From NCBI RefSeq assembly GCF_032062135.1, contig NC_092859.1, forward strand, positions 112,001,278-112,065,277: 64,000 nucleotides of DNA. Direction: 5' to 3'. Position numbers and translations under genes: made by a program. Source of the DNA: Pyxicephalus adspersus. Lineage: Eukaryota > Chordata > Amphibia > Anura > Pyxicephalidae. The notes beneath the pieces were generated by a model that saw nothing but the letters and a program-made list of their open reading frames with translations, ran no database searches and was not told where the DNA came from. Shown here piece by piece: positions 1-13,290 of this stretch. Every line of letters starts with the position of its first letter. The first letter of the stretch is position 1.

Positions 1-655
1 ACGATTAATAGATAAAATAGGAATTCTGATTTATTAATGCTCTTAGAGTTTATTTTTTGTCCGGTTCATATGGATTGCTGGACAGAACACATTTCACTTT
101 AACCTTTTTTATTAAGCCAATTTGGATGGTATAATGTGAGCAGTTTATCAAATCAGTGCAAGCCCTCACAAATTTAAGATTTGTATATATCTAAATGTAC
201 TAAAATATGCGATATATGCATAATGTTTCATTCTCTATAGACTCACTGTGGCCCACATTTTCTAATAACGCAGTGTTGGTTTATTAAGAATATTACTGTG
301 TCCTAGTTCAGTTCTGGAATGGTTGCTTTAATGTTCTCTTAGGTTTGATGAAAATTCACCAATGTTGACTGCACCGATGTTTGGAGTTGATTCAACCCAG
401 TTCATTCCACAATGTTCGAATTCCAGGGGAGACAAATCTTCCACCTAAAAGGATTGAATATTTCTAGGATATTTTACTTTAGAATTGAATACTCTAAGGC
501 AAGGATTTGTCTCCCATAGTATTTAATAGGGAATATTGGGTTTGCCAGACATTTGCCCAAACACAATGGGCAATGGACCATACTCCATCCAAATATTAAA
601 AAACATTTGCCCAATCCTACATGACCTAATCATCACCCATCTACTATATCCACAT
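1..655. other. AT-rich unannotated sequence
   Basis: I see no gene, clear repeat boundary or RNA gene here. The first part of a 107-codon frame (536-859) overlaps the next GC-richer patch, but its translation resembles no family I know. Confidence 0.5.
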
Positions 656-1400
656 TGTCACAGATTCCCACAAGTCCAGGTCACCTGTGCCTCCTTCTTG
701 CTAACCTTCCTTGCAGCCCCCTGCTGCCAGCACCATCTCTGCCTCTGGATACAACGTTTACTTCCTGCTCCAAGTCAGGTGATTCTCTGTCAGCTGCTCC
801 CTTGCCTTAGAGAACCAGAGTATTCCGCAGACACTCTCCCTCTGCTGGCCAACATCTAAATTACACCTGAGACCATCCCAGCAACAGCACTCCCTCTGCT
901 GGTGGGATTGATGTCTGCGGCTCACTTGATCCACGCCCATCTCCCCTTGCCAGGAAGTGACCTGTCAACAAGAAGTTGCCCGAACAAGGAGTTCCTTTGG
1001 CTCTGCTTCCAGGGTACTGTTGTTTATCTCTATTGTTCCAGATCCGTGTTCCGACCCTGGCTCATTCCTAACTACTCCTGCATGCTGCCAGTCCTGACCT
1101 CTTGCCTGTTTCCTGACCATCCTTGTTCACTGCCGGCCCTTACCTTTTGGCTTGTCTGACTACCCTACTGGATTTCCCTTTTGTACTATGCTTCAGTCCC
1201 TGCATGTTGGCAGTCACCTGCCTTGGCAGGCACGGGGGCCGCAACCTGGCAGTAGCTTGCCACACAACATCCTCACCTCTAGAGGCTCTGGAGAAGACCA
1301 AGCTACTGCTTAGACCCTGTGGGTGACACAGTGGGTGGGTGACACAGTGGGTCCTCCACTTTGTCTTGTGGAGCCTTGACACACATAGGGAACACATTCA
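656..1400 (+). repeat. GC-richer LTR-like retroelement remnant
   Basis: This block is much richer in C and G than its surroundings. Its texture of short C-rich phrases such as CTGCCAGTCCTGACCTC resembles the solo LTR at 50553-51326, which has CTGCCAGCCCTGACCTCGG. It opens with TGTCACAG at 656 and has GTGACA near 1322-1344, compatible with TG…CA ends, but I could not find matching target duplications. A short tandem duplication, GTGACACAGTGGGTGG, lies at 1322-1352. The open frames across it (536-859, 902-1159, 1123-1326) look like noncoding C-rich DNA read in frame. Assignment to an LTR is inference; it could be another GC-rich repeat. Confidence 0.35.
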
Positions 1401-3351
1401 ATTAGTTTACTGTGCCAGGCAGCATGCAGTATATATACTGTGTAATAATATTAGCAATAAAAATAATAAGTATGGCCATGGAAGCTCTAAGGAAGTTTGA
1501 TGTTTAATCCAAGCATCCTCATGGAAAGACACCATAGAAGAATGGTTATGTGATGACATTGGTTGACCATGAAACAAAGGACACTATGAAAAGAAGTCAT
1601 GTAAACAACTTTGCCACAAATAAACCATTTTGGAGTTGCTGAGAAGACATTTAAATCTGGACTATGGTTTGCTAGCTGGGGAAATCTCTCTGTTAAAGAC
1701 CATTAATACTATCATCTCACCCAATTAGATGATGTTATTCAGATTGCTATCTGACCATTGTATTCTCCATGTACATACAATAAATATAATCTAATTTGAA
1801 ACACGGTCACATTCTTCATTCACAGTCAAGTCCTGATTTGGACCTCCTAATTCAAAGTGACAATTAATTCATACTGAACAAACACTTTAATGAACAAAAT
1901 GTTGTGCAAACTGTTACTAAAAACTTGTATAAATTACATATCCAATTTGAAAAATGAAAAGACACTAATACAATAAAACATAGTTATTAAAAATAACACT
2001 TTATATAAATGATTAGAAGGTTGTGTATTAAACCTATTTATTTTATATTTTTTTTTTAATGTCAACTTTTATACCACACAAACACACTGAGACAGTTCCA
2101 CTTTCAAAGGGAGGAATTCTCAGCTGCAACTACATATATCATTCTATGGTTACACAGCCAAGATAGAATTTTACATCAGCAAGATTTACTTTCAATTCCT
2201 TGCTGCAATCTAACCTATAACAGTACTTTGATTAGAGAAAATACAGGGAACATCTGAAGAATGAATAATGTGTTACTGACACCTGCAGGAGAATTCTGTG
2301 CTTACACCATCATCAATGGTATAGAAGTTTTTTAAAAATGTAAAGCTGCATACTTCTCAATTGTCCCTCTTTTTATGTGGATATATATACCACTAAAAAC
2401 ATTGAATTTACTGATACTAAGTATTATTTTACATTCAACTTTTCATTCAGCTCCATCAAATAGTCGATGTATTATTTTAAAAAGTGAACGTTAAATAAAT
2501 ATAGTGATGAAAAAGCGCATGTTGGCCTAACCAATTATTTTTTGCATATTCATTGTTATGGTGGGAAGGGTGCCTTTTGCATACATACTTGAGCTTTAAA
2601 AGATTAGAGGTAAGTGACTGTTGAGTGAGGTTGTGGGAAATGATTCCATATATTTCATAAATATGATGGAAGTACATCTAGCAATCCTTTAATTTCCTAT
2701 TTAAACGCAGGGCACTAAGATTTCATAGAATTAGAATAGAATCGTAGACATAGAATTCAGTTATAATTTATATAAACAGATATATGACATTTTAAAAAGT
2801 TTTGCACCCTTTAAAATTAGGTTAAGTAATAATAAATATAAGTTATAAATAATAAAAATAGGACAGACAACAATGTGAAAAGTGTAATACCCTACAGCTA
2901 CCATTCTTTTTCTTTTACATCAAAACTCTCCAGCCACAAATGTCAATTACATGTACAATAACAGTCAGAAAAGAAAGGGAGGAGCAATATCTGTGCCCAA
3001 TTAGGTGCCCTGCATACACATTTGCAAACCATGAACGTGTTGAAAGAAAAAGTGAGCAGAGAGATGATCTCAAAAAACTGTTGTTGCTCCTTCATACAGG
3101 CTGGGGTAAGGAAGTACCTACCTGAGTTGTCTACCTGGAAAAGAGAAAAGTCATACCAGTATGAACAGAAAAATCACCTAGCAGTATGTGTGGTTTTTAT
3201 ATTTCTCAACTATTTGGACGTTTTGAGGGTTTAACTGATAGCTTTCAGTTATGGCTTACTGTACACTACTTACCTACTGGACCTGTGCTTTTCCTTTAAG
3301 GATGTTCATTCATGGCTTATTGTAGACTACTTACAGTCAGGCCTGAATGTA
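1400..3351. other. AT-rich unannotated sequence
   Basis: Low-complexity A/T-rich DNA with short homopolymer runs (for example T runs near 2050). No gene or bounded repeat that I can support. Confidence 0.5.
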
Positions 3352-3355
3352 TTAA

Positions 3356-3807
3356 AGTAGAATTAAACTGAAATTTAAAAAATCACACTTACCTTCAATT
3401 CTGCAGAATTCCCTGGATCTCGCTGGAGATGTCCTCAATTGAGTCCCATGCCATCCTGAAACCCTCCTTTGTCCCTGGAAGGAGGAACCTCTAGGTACCA
3501 CCATCTTTCTGTTGTTGTTCTGGCTACGTAACCCAATCTCGCACAGCGCAGGTACAAGATAGGGTGGCGTAGCCTGCTGTAAAGGGGAAAAAGAGTAGGA
3601 AATGTTGGAAAATGCCCCTTCTGAGTATGCTCGATAGAGCAGCCAGATGCCTCCAGTGATGTTCGACATAGGTATCCCAGGAGGCTCTGCGACAATAAAG
3701 ACAGAAAAGAAGGGGTTTCACCCTTTTTAAAAAAAAAAAAAAAAAGAATAACAAATTTTCTTCACATCAAAGGTTCGTCTACCTTTTTATGTAAAGCAAG
3801 GTCCACT
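3356..3807 (+). mobile_element. TTAA-flanked MITE, family A copy 1
   Basis: The element is flanked on both sides by TTAA (3352-3355 and 3808-3811). Its ends are inverted: AGTAGAATTAAAC on the left and, read on the minus strand, AGTGGACCTTGC on the right. TTAA target sites are characteristic of piggyBac and Kolobok transposons. The interior shares phrases with copies at 10743, 31612, 51880 and 62015, such as CAGCCAGATGCCTC, ATCCCAGGAGG.TCTGC and CTACC.TTTTATGTAAAG. It has no transposase frame, so it is non-autonomous. The overlapping minus-strand frames at 3352-3754 are chance. Confidence 0.75.
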
Positions 3808-3811
3808 TTAA

Positions 3812-6800
3812 GGGCAAACTCAACAGCTGACCCTGGCCCCAATGCCAGCAACAGTCTCAGGCCAGTCTACCTCACCTCCGATTTACATTGAGAACTCGAG
3901 CAGGGGCCTGGACAGTGTGGCACTGCACTGGTGTGCTTACATTCAGCCACTCTGACTGGCATAACATCTCGTACTTGGGAGGAGCCCAGTGACATCACAT
4001 TAGGGCATGGATATGGCAAATGAAGGGGCATGGGAGCCCACCAAATGCAATCTTGCCCTGGGCACCCAAATGTCTTATTAACAACCTTTTTAAAAGAGCC
4101 TTTGCTTTTCCATTAACAGACAATCTGTTTAAAAAGTAATTGCAGGAAAATTATTAACTAAATTAAAATGCATTATTTTTTTAATGATGATTGACAGTAA
4201 TGATTACCACAGTTATATTTGGGGATACTTATAAAACCGATATTTTTTTGCAATGGAAATAGGTTGAGTATACTTTTCTTCCTCCAACAGGTGGGACAAC
4301 ATGGAGACTTTAGGACAGCCATATTTTATTATATATGAGTTTTCTATCAGTTTGTTTTATTTTGCCCCCTAGAAAGTCAACACACAGCCAGAGTAAGAAG
4401 ATTAAATCTGCTAAAGCCGGTGATAACACTGCAGTCACATCCAAGATGCTGTGTAAAGTTTATATTGAAGAACAATCTTTAACCTCAGCAGAAATGCATG
4501 CAGCTAAGGGTAAAGGCATTGGCATCTGGCCCTGAGAAAATTCTGCATTTGGAGCATATTTTAAAGAGGAACTCCATTCTGAGGTCAAACCTCTAACAAG
4601 TGAGCATCTCACTTGATTACATTTGTTTTACCAAGGGAGTAGCTAATATGCAAATAGATGTCTCTGTCTCTGTTTTACCAGCACATGCTCTTGCTCTTGG
4701 GCAATAAATTGAGTATCCACAGAAGACTAATTGACATGCGGCATGTTTATTTGAGCATGCCGGTCAGTGTTTTGGATGACAGAAGAGAATTGGGAAAGGT
4801 CCCCTTGCAGAGCTGTTATCACAGTACATCAGCACAGGACCTGACCTTCTATGCCATCGTGGGAGATGTGCTGTCTGTGCAGTGCATTAGCAAATCATTA
4901 GAAATGATGTACAAAAAAAGCAGATTGTCTGACTGTTGGGTGGAAAATGAGAAAGAAAAGACAAACATTTGTTCAGTTAATAAAAAAACAGACATTTTTT
5001 CAGTTAAATTATTGTTAACATAGCTTTGGATTTGAATATCTCTGGGTGGCAGTTGCTTTTATTAAAATCAGGACAATAAAAAGCAGCAAAAAAAAAAAAC
5101 ACTGTTTGGTGTTGATGTTTATTCACTTTATTAAGTTTGAAGAGCACAGTAAAAGATAGGGTAGCTACATCTTTGGTTCAGTCCTTTCAAAATAAAAACT
5201 CAAATAAAAAATAAGATAAAATGAATAACCCAGAAGAAGCTAACATAATACAATACACTTTTGCTGCAAAATTGTTCTTCAATCCAGAGATTTCACCCAC
5301 AATACTTTAATATTGCCAATAGATGTCCCCAGTCCAATGGCCACTGACTCCATTTCCTCTGAGCCCAGGTCAATTCAAACTCCTCCAATCAGCCTGTTTC
5401 TTGTCAGTGCATGAACGATGGGCTTCTTGGTTTTATTCTTTCTCCTATGCTCTAGTTATTCTCTACAAGAGGTATCACCCCAGGGTAAATTCATATATAC
5501 AGTGCTTGCTTTTTAAAATTTATGTATTGAGGTATTAATGGTTACATAGTTGTATTTACTATCTTTTGAGAGTTCTGCTTCAAAGTCCCTTTCCAGGCTC
5601 ACCTACTAATTTTCTGCATATATACATTTTTTTTGTCTTCTACTGGGATAGTACAATGCAGGGTCCTCTTCGCCTCTTTTCCAGCACTGGGGGGATTTAA
5701 AATGTACGGCACAACATTTAGGAACTGTAAATTGGAATATCCAGGTGGCATTGGTTATTATGAGAAATTATCAATCAAGATAAACTTCCTACTCAAACAT
5801 GTCTGATCTAAATGTTCCAAATGAAAAAAAAACAGGTCGGACTGTAATGGTCTGCACATTTCTTCCCATTATTTATAATAAGCAAAGATGAGCAATGATA
5901 TCCTAGGGGATGATGATTGATCTAAATCCAAATGAAATGATGGACACTCCAAGCTGCAATGCGCAGACAGGTTTGCTGAAATAGCTGCCAATACATGCAA
6001 CAATTCACATATTATGACTGTTTGTCAAGCTTCATGCAGTACTTTCAAAGATAACATAGGAGAAGATGTGTATTTTTTCTGTAATCAATATACGCCCATT
6101 TGACGAATGCATCTCACTTTCAAAATCATGCTGCATTGCCAATAATGACTTATTTATTTAAACATGACTGCTTTTTTCAATATTGAAAAGGTGTGTCTGC
6201 TCTGTAATAATTTTCTGGCACCATAAACTATATGCACAACTTACTTTTTATAGCAGCTAATGTGAACTTTGATAAGCCAAGACAACACATAGGATATCAA
6301 GATAACTACAAAAGATAGAGAGGACAGGTAGTACTACTAAATATACACATAAACCAGGGCCTCCTTAGGGCAGTATTGTTGGGGTCCTGAGTATTAAACT
6401 GTGAGGAAGGTGTCTTGTTACCCCTGCGCCACCTATGTGGTGAATAAGTGAGAATTATTTTACATACTTCCATTGTATTCCCTTGTATGTATTCTTTCAA
6501 GTACCTTTGCAATATAAATTAGATACTCAACCTGGCTGCTCTTTATATATGCTGTGTTTGTTTTTTAAAAGATACATGTATCCATTGTGAGTTGCCATTT
6601 CTGAAAAAATTACTAGCCTGTATGTTGAAGAGATTTATTCTGAACCTGGTAAGGCTTGTAATTTCCTTACAGTGTACAAAAATGTCACCTGGGTTTAGTG
6701 AGTTTACATGTTTTGGCTAAAATACAAAAAAAATGTTTTTTTGTGTTTTAGTTAGGAAACAACAGAGGATCAGATGCATAACAGGTCCCCTACTTATTTA

Positions 6801-7850
6801 ATTGAATAGGTGGCAGTAAAAAGGCTGGTTTTCAGGCACTGTGCATCCACAGTAGAATTCAGTTTGCTTTTTGTATATTAGTTTGTTGTAGTACATTCTA
6901 AAATGCTTATGTTTTTTTTTTTTGCAAATACACAGAAGGATTCCATAAAAAAAACTTAGAAGCCAAAGTCCAGAGCCTCTGCCCAGTAGCTTCAAAAAAC
7001 AGGTTCACATTTAATAAACATGGTTCACACTGTGCACTCTAACAACGCAAAGGGCACTAGTGTTATATTAAGCAAATCTTTTAGAGATATGGTTATCAAA
7101 GTTTATTTTGGACTCAAAGGGCAAAATTGTCCCCTGTTAATCAATATTAATATTTTCTTTCTTTTTGAAATTATTTATGTATCTAGATCTTTCAACTCTG
7201 CTCTATAAAAATATCTGAGATGCTGGCAATGCTTCCTCCCATAAAAGCTATTTTTGTGGTAGATTTCATTGGTATCTTCAAAGTGACATTAGATTAAATT
7301 GTGCATCCTCATCTCTTACAGATCTCTATCACTGGGTAGGAGGATGTATCTTAAAAATCATTTGGTACTCAAACATATCTAATTAATGTATAATGTACAT
7401 CTAATCAATCTAATCAATGATGGTAATCTAATCTAAAAGTAGGATCATCCAATTTATTGGATCTCATCGATATCTAGTTTATATTGTTTAACATCCAAGA
7501 TAAGCAGAGTTGATCTGAAAAAAACATATTATTAAAATTATATATTTGGTGTGTTTTATGTAGTTTAGAAGCTTCTGCAAGACCTACTATATTAAGACCT
7601 GCTTATTTTGGAGCAACCATTGTCAAACAGGTTCCCTCTAGAAGTTACCAGGGGTTCAATGAGCTGTGACTGTTTTACCACCCACAAGATGATGTTTGCA
7701 TATTTTGGGGGGCAACACAACTTGTCAAAGCCATTTGCATGAAATCACGGACTTTTTATATATCTGTGGGTTGCATTCTGACCACTAATGCATCGTGGGC
7801 ATTCTAGCCCCTGGCAACCAATGCAAATAGAATTTATTATTTGCTTAAAG
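3812..7850. other. Unannotated, AT-rich, no supported gene
   Basis: I see no recognisable gene. The two best open frames are 4335-4535 (66 codons, Lys-rich) and 4658-5023 (121 codons, no domain I know). The first has an acceptor-like CCCCCTAG at 4366-4373 near its 5' side, but no donor or homologue supports it. Poly-A at 5088-5099 and TTTTTTGT runs are simple sequence. Confidence 0.4.
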
Positions 7851-7920
7851 CAGAGGTTTCCTAACACCTGATAATTACTTTAAAGGTTCCTCACGTGTAA
7901 AAAGGCTGAGAAAAGTAGCT
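7851..7920. mobile_element. Possible short hAT-type MITE
   Basis: The ends CAGAGGTTTCCTAAC and, at 7888-7915, GTTCCTCACGTGTAAAAAGGCTGAGAAA resemble the ends of the outer hAT element at 59663-60821 (CAGTGCTTCTAAGCC…TAAAAAAGTTGAGAAACACC). The stretch is only about 70 bp, and I could not find a convincing 8-bp duplication. Confidence 0.35.
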
Positions 7921-10177
7921 GGAGTTATCAAAAACTGACTTATTCATTTTACATTGATTATCCTTAATGGCTGGCAATTCACGTAAAATTATGAAATTAT
8001 TCATAAAATTATGAAAATGGAAGAAACATCTGAAACAAACTCCCATTTAGCATTGTACTTCAAATATATAGGCAATTGCTAATTTTAAGACTCAGCTAAA
8101 TACTAATGTAATTTTAAGTTCAAAGTAGAGTTACCCACCCTCCAGCCATCCTATGACAGAGTGGTGGCCAGATAACTGATATCCGTAGGCAGTTTTTAAC
8201 TTAGCCAAAGCTTTAAGCCACTAAATGCTTGGGGTTATATGTTTCAAATATGTAATGATGATGAATAATTTTAGCACTCATTTATCTATGCTTACAGACC
8301 AAATGTTACCATAAATTAATATCAGAATAGGACCATAATTATTTTATTTGCCAAGACTAACCTACTATGTTTGTACATTGTTTGAACATCTACTCCACAC
8401 AACCAAGCTTTTGTAGTAATGTTTATAAAAATGTTATACAAGACACTTGATAAAAGGCAACGGCGTACAATCCTAGCAAAACAAACTGCCAGTATTAAAA
8501 TTACTTCCCACCTACATGCATGGAATTTTCACAATTTTTGCCTGGCCAATCAAGATAAAGCTAGAAGAAGACCTGGGGAAGATACCAGCACCCCCAACAG
8601 AGCATGGAGAGTACTTTTAAATATTGACAACAGGCAGGTAAGTTAATTTTCTTTTTTTTATATATTTATTCTTTGTTTTTTTTGGATTTTCCAAAAGAAT
8701 AGGGTTACAAACTACAAAAACACAATCTCATACAAATGCATGCAGTGCAAAGCCTTAAATTATTCAATACAAGGTAGTCTTAATAACATAAAAATGAAAG
8801 ATACCAAATAGACCTATTTGGATAATTAGTTCCCTGTAGGTACATAGTAAAAAAGGAGTAGAATGAGTGGATGTTAGGCGAATGGGGATGCTCTTAGTGG
8901 TGCTATCATCATAACAGGAAGCATACCTAAAGTTATTATAATGCATAGTATATTGGCAAAGCAAATCTTGCACTGACCCTTTCTGATCGCCCATCTAAAT
9001 CTCTTTGTGTACCACAATTAAACTCTAATTTTGCTTCTGTTATACCTGAAGTTTTATTTGCTCTAGGGGTGACTTAGTATGTTTTTACAGGACTTTCAAG
9101 ACAACATGGACAATTTTTTAACAGTAGATCAAATTTAAATTTTTCCCAAGCAAGCCACATCGCACCATAAGAGGCTAATTTTGATGAAATCCAATTTGGC
9201 AAAAATTATTTCACTCCTTCGTAATTGTCAGCATTTCATTGTAGGTTTTTATCCAAATTAGACCCATGATATACTTTGAACACGGCGCTAGATAAAAAAA
9301 AACACTGTTTTTCTGCAACCAAAATGTAAAAAATGTCCCTCATTAAAAGCAGAGTTAGAGTAGTAATTTAAATAATAAAGCGAATGAAGGTCTTAGATGC
9401 AGACTATAAATATTGTTGTACTAGTTTTATTATCTGTTTGCACATTAATGCATCAGATATCATGGAGATTGTCATGTTTACTAGAGAGAACAAATTAAAA
9501 CACAAGAATGTAATGAAGTATGTCAGAACATCAAATGAAATAAACTATGCAGCATGGAGAAGAACGAAGCAACACAAAATTCATCACATTGAACATTGCG
9601 TTCAACAAGTATGAAGTTTGGGGTATTTTATGCTTCAGGTACTGACGAAATAGCAAGGGAAATAACTATTGTTAGGCCTGAAGAGTTTGATGACAGCCAG
9701 GAATAAAATGCTTTCCTTGTTTCACGTTGCTTAGGGAGATTTGGAGTTTTCCGCTTCTTTACCATACATTCAGCTGTTTACGAGAGTACAAGAAAAAATG
9801 TTCAGATGATAATATTACAAAAGATACAATTCTATTTTTGCAAACCAACTATGATCATGTCCTCACAGCTTGAATGTAAGGACTTTAAGAGTATATTTTA
9901 TATGTATAAGTTGTATTAATTATAATCCCCAGTTTGACTGCTTTGTAGAATGGATACTCATTTGCAGCAATAGAATGGTGTTCATGTTTCTAAAGATGGT
10001 ATGATCTCCCTAAACAATAATTCAGGTTAAATCACCTGAAATCAATCCTCTATGTTGGCTCAAAAAAGGTGGGGAATTGATATTTATCTGGCCAAATAAC
10101 TAGTGTTCCAAGTTGTATACCTCTATTTTTCTATTAGTTCCACGGCTGGATCTGTGAAGGACACCATCTGACTCTTA
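7921..10177. other. Unannotated, AT-rich
   Basis: No supported gene or bounded repeat. Frames at 8419-8646, 8764-8994 and 9384-9614 have no recognisable domain. Confidence 0.45.
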
Positions 10178-10486
10178 GGCTACGTACACACATCAGATGA
10201 TTCTCGTCTGATTATCACCTCAGGGCTGATATCGGAATATCGGACAAGAATCTGGCATGTGTAAAGCGCTCATCCAAAGCCACTCATGGGTTGGTCCTGG
10301 CAGATCTGATTGTAATACAAATTAAGGGGAGAGAGCGCATCGGAGTGCCTCTTCTTCGTTTTCCCCCCTTCCCTTTTCATAAAGTAGAATGGCGCTGTAT
10401 GTACAGCACTCGTTCAGTATTTTGTTATTCGAAAGGATCATGAAAGATCTTTGCCAATGATAATTATTGAACGTGTGTACGCAGCC
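10178..10486. mobile_element. TWA-flanked element, family B copy 1
   Basis: The left end is GGCTACGTACACAC and the right end is CGTGTGTACGCAGCC, its imperfect inverted repeat. The flanks are TTA (10175-10177) and ATA (10487-10489), compatible with the 3-bp TWA target preference of PIF/Harbinger transposons. Subterminal sequence includes AAGGATCATGAAAGATCTTT, a short hairpin also seen in the copy at 47973-48229. No transposase frame, so it is non-autonomous. The 78-codon minus frame at 10322-10558 is not credible as a gene. Confidence 0.7.
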
Positions 10487-10742
10487 ATAGGATTTAGAGA
10501 TCAACAGTGCATACATGGGATTGTGAGTCTCTTTGCTTCTTTTATCAACTAAAGACATAAATATTGTTTACAGCCAATTACCAAAAGGGTAACTACAATT
10601 ATTGTGTGTATAATATGAAACATTTACATTGGTCTAAGTTCCCAACTCCCATTGCCTTTATTTTAGCAAGAGTTTGCCTTTCAGTTGTAAAAATGGTCAG
10701 AACTGAATATCAAGAGTCACCTCCTGTAGACATAGATTTTAA

Positions 10743-11181
10743 AGCAGAACTAGACCTAAAAAAATCATACACACCTTTATTTTCACAGAGCCCCAATCCC
10801 TCTGGAGCTGTTCTCGAGTCATTGCGCCGTCTTGTTATCCACCTGATTGTTGTTATCAACCCGAGGCAAGGAAGCGATGGGGCCCGCCATCTTCTTCGAT
10901 CATCTTTCCTCTTTTGGCTATGTCACCCAATCTTGCACTGCGCAGTGAGTACCAATCTCACTGCAAATGCGTAAAATTGGCATATTTTTCCTATTGCAGA
11001 AAAAGCCACTCCAAAATCAGGCATGTGCAGAAACAGCAGCCAGATGCCTCTTGGAATGTGTTACATGGCTATCCCAGGAGGTTCTGCACTCGCATTCTGT
11101 CATTATCCCCAAGAATTTAAATTTTACTTTGGATAAAAGAGTTGTCTACCCTTTTATGTAAAGTAAAAGTTTTGGTCTGCT
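10743..11181 (+). mobile_element. TTAA-flanked MITE, family A copy 2
   Basis: Flanked by TTAA at 10739-10742 and 11182-11185. The ends are inverted: AGCAGAACTAGACC on the left and, read on the minus strand, AGCAGACCAAAAC on the right. It has the same order of internal phrases as copy 1. The open frames at 10564-10974, 10914-11120 and 10967-11161 run through it and are not genes. Confidence 0.78.
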
Positions 11182-11185
11182 TTAA

Positions 11186-12945
11186 ATAGGATTAGGTGAA
11201 CTTGCAGTTAACCAATTCAGGTTTTCTCACCCTAAGATGCCTTTTGTGTAGGGTACAGGCCATGGGTTTAAACCAAAAATCAGGGATGTTAATAAAAAGG
11301 TATAACTAAATAAAAGGGGACAACAGAAAAGGGGTTTTCAAGTGTGAATGTGGTTGCCTTTAAAAAGTCAATACCAATAATAATGAAGAGCCATGAATGG
11401 TATTAACAGGTACTTTGTGATGACATTTTACATTTAAAAAATAAAAAAGCTGACAAGTTACCTTCAAGACTTATCCCAGTTCTGAACAACCACTCTCCGT
11501 GTATTAATTTTAGCCCTTGAACAATCCAAAAATGAGTACTATTTCTCAAGAAAAACAGAAGTAGTTAGTTCTTGATTGTGTAGTTTGTCTGTCTCCTGTA
11601 ATAGAACAGAATGAACACATTCTAACTATTAGCAATACGTTGGAACCTGCTCCCAGTCCATTAGTCTCTAAACCTTCTTCTAATCACACACCCACAGTGA
11701 CTGAGGGCTCTTCTTGGAACAAATCCAAACACTGCAAAATTATATAGGCTTTACACTTTCCCTACAGTAGAGAGGCACTCTCCGTTTTTTTTTTAAACAT
11801 AAAAATACATCAACTGGAAAATAAATGGGACAATTGAAAGTTCACAGGAGCTCTTCTGCAGAGGATTTGCAGCAGCAAAAATCACTTATGTACAGGGTGT
11901 CCTTTCTGAGCGCTTCTTTTTAGTTGGAAGGATCCGGAACTTTTACTAAATTGGTGATTGACATTTTAGCACAGAAAATGTCAGGTTACTCTGATTTTCC
12001 AGGAATACTCTGCCAAATTTCCCCGCTCCTATCTAGGCTCTAAAAAGGCAAAATAATGATTTATGTAGGACATATTTCCTTCCCAGCAGCAGCAAACAAC
12101 CAGCTTACTTAGCCACAGTCACCACAGGACCTGGCAAATAAAGAACAGGACCTCTTCCAAGACATATTGATACCAAATCTGGGTGTGGATGGGTTCCAGA
12201 CAATGCATGGACAAAATTCACTATCCATAAACACTGTGGCTGCTATCCAAAATTACATTTGCCAGAGTGTATTATCAAAATAAAATCCAATTCACAAACA
12301 TGGGCACACTCTGCCAACACCCCTTCATAAAAAATAAAGCAACAATACACAAAGTTAAACTCAAGTTCAAATGCAATTTGAATTTGTGTTTGCTAAGGAA
12401 AACAAACTTTAATACACTTGACTTGAACACCAGCACTATCGGTACTGATTTTCAATAAATATGGACTCCAAATTGGTCTCAGATGTGGTGCTTTGTGATC
12501 ATTGTTTTGAAGGATGGGTGTTAGTCATTTTGGTAGGTTTAATCTCAAACAGATTTATTTCACATGAAAATTTAGGTACGTGGATGAGGTGTAGATCAGG
12601 AGATTTAAAAATGTATGGTCTAAAACTTCAGACTAAGCTTCAATCTCTTCAAGTTGCTTCTAGTTCTAGTAGTAACCCAGACTTTTTTTTTGAAGAGAGG
12701 ACATCATGGAAAGGTTCCTGTGTATATTTCCCAACAAAACCAGTCAGTCACCACCTGCATTGCGGGGGACAGCGGCAACTTGACTGCAGCAGCTAGCATC
12801 TTCAGGTATACCTCTCAGAATAGGACAATGATTCTTCTTTTGCTTGCTAGGCTAAAGATCTGGGAGAAAGCCAGGCCTTTAAGATGACATCCTCATGGAC
12901 CAAAAGCTCAAGAAGGAAGAGTTAGAACAAGAAGTATCACAGATA
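11186..12945. other. Unannotated, no supported gene
   Basis: Mixed-composition DNA. Frames at 12461-12796 and 12654-12887 have no recognisable domain. I could not define repeat boundaries. Confidence 0.4.
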
Positions 12946-13290
12946 TTAAACAGGTCTACCACAGGGATGTAGTGGGGCAGCCACGGGTGGGAATGCTGTG
13001 TCCTCACTTTTTTCGGGAATTGACATGCTTGCCCACTCTTTTTTTGCAAAGTATTCTTTGGTGTCCGTGGCTGCGGCCACTTCGCCTCCACCCTGCACGG
13101 GTAGGGAGAAAAAAGACCCCACTGGGGGGGCATCGGCCAGAGTCACGACCCATGTCTCCCATATGGAATTGCAGACTCTGAACACAACCCACCCACTCAG
13201 GCTCAGACCTGCAATCTGGTATCATGACGTCACTCTGGGGGAAGTTTTTTCCCCTTTGAGTGACACATAGGCAGGGGTGTAATGGATCAG
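12946..13290 (-). repeat. GC-rich dispersed repeat sharing a module with the 59.7-kb hAT
   Basis: This GC-rich patch contains, on the minus strand, AACTTCCCCCAGAGTGACG followed by TCATGATACCAGA. That matches the plus-strand module AAATTCCCCCATAGTGACA then TCATGATGCCAGA at 59800-59829 inside a small hAT-type insertion. The patch is bordered by two direct copies of a CAGGGRTGTARTGG-like phrase (12961 and 13273). Many overlapping frames on both strands reflect the GC-rich composition. The family is not identified; it may be a fragment of a larger non-autonomous hAT. Confidence 0.45.

Noticed and set aside
536..1326. Series of Cys- and Leu-rich frames
   Set aside because: They track a C-rich LTR-like remnant and occur on both strands.
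4335..5023. Two neighbouring frames of 66 and 121 codons
   Set aside because: An acceptor-like site lies near the first, but there is no donor, no recognisable protein and no continuity between them.
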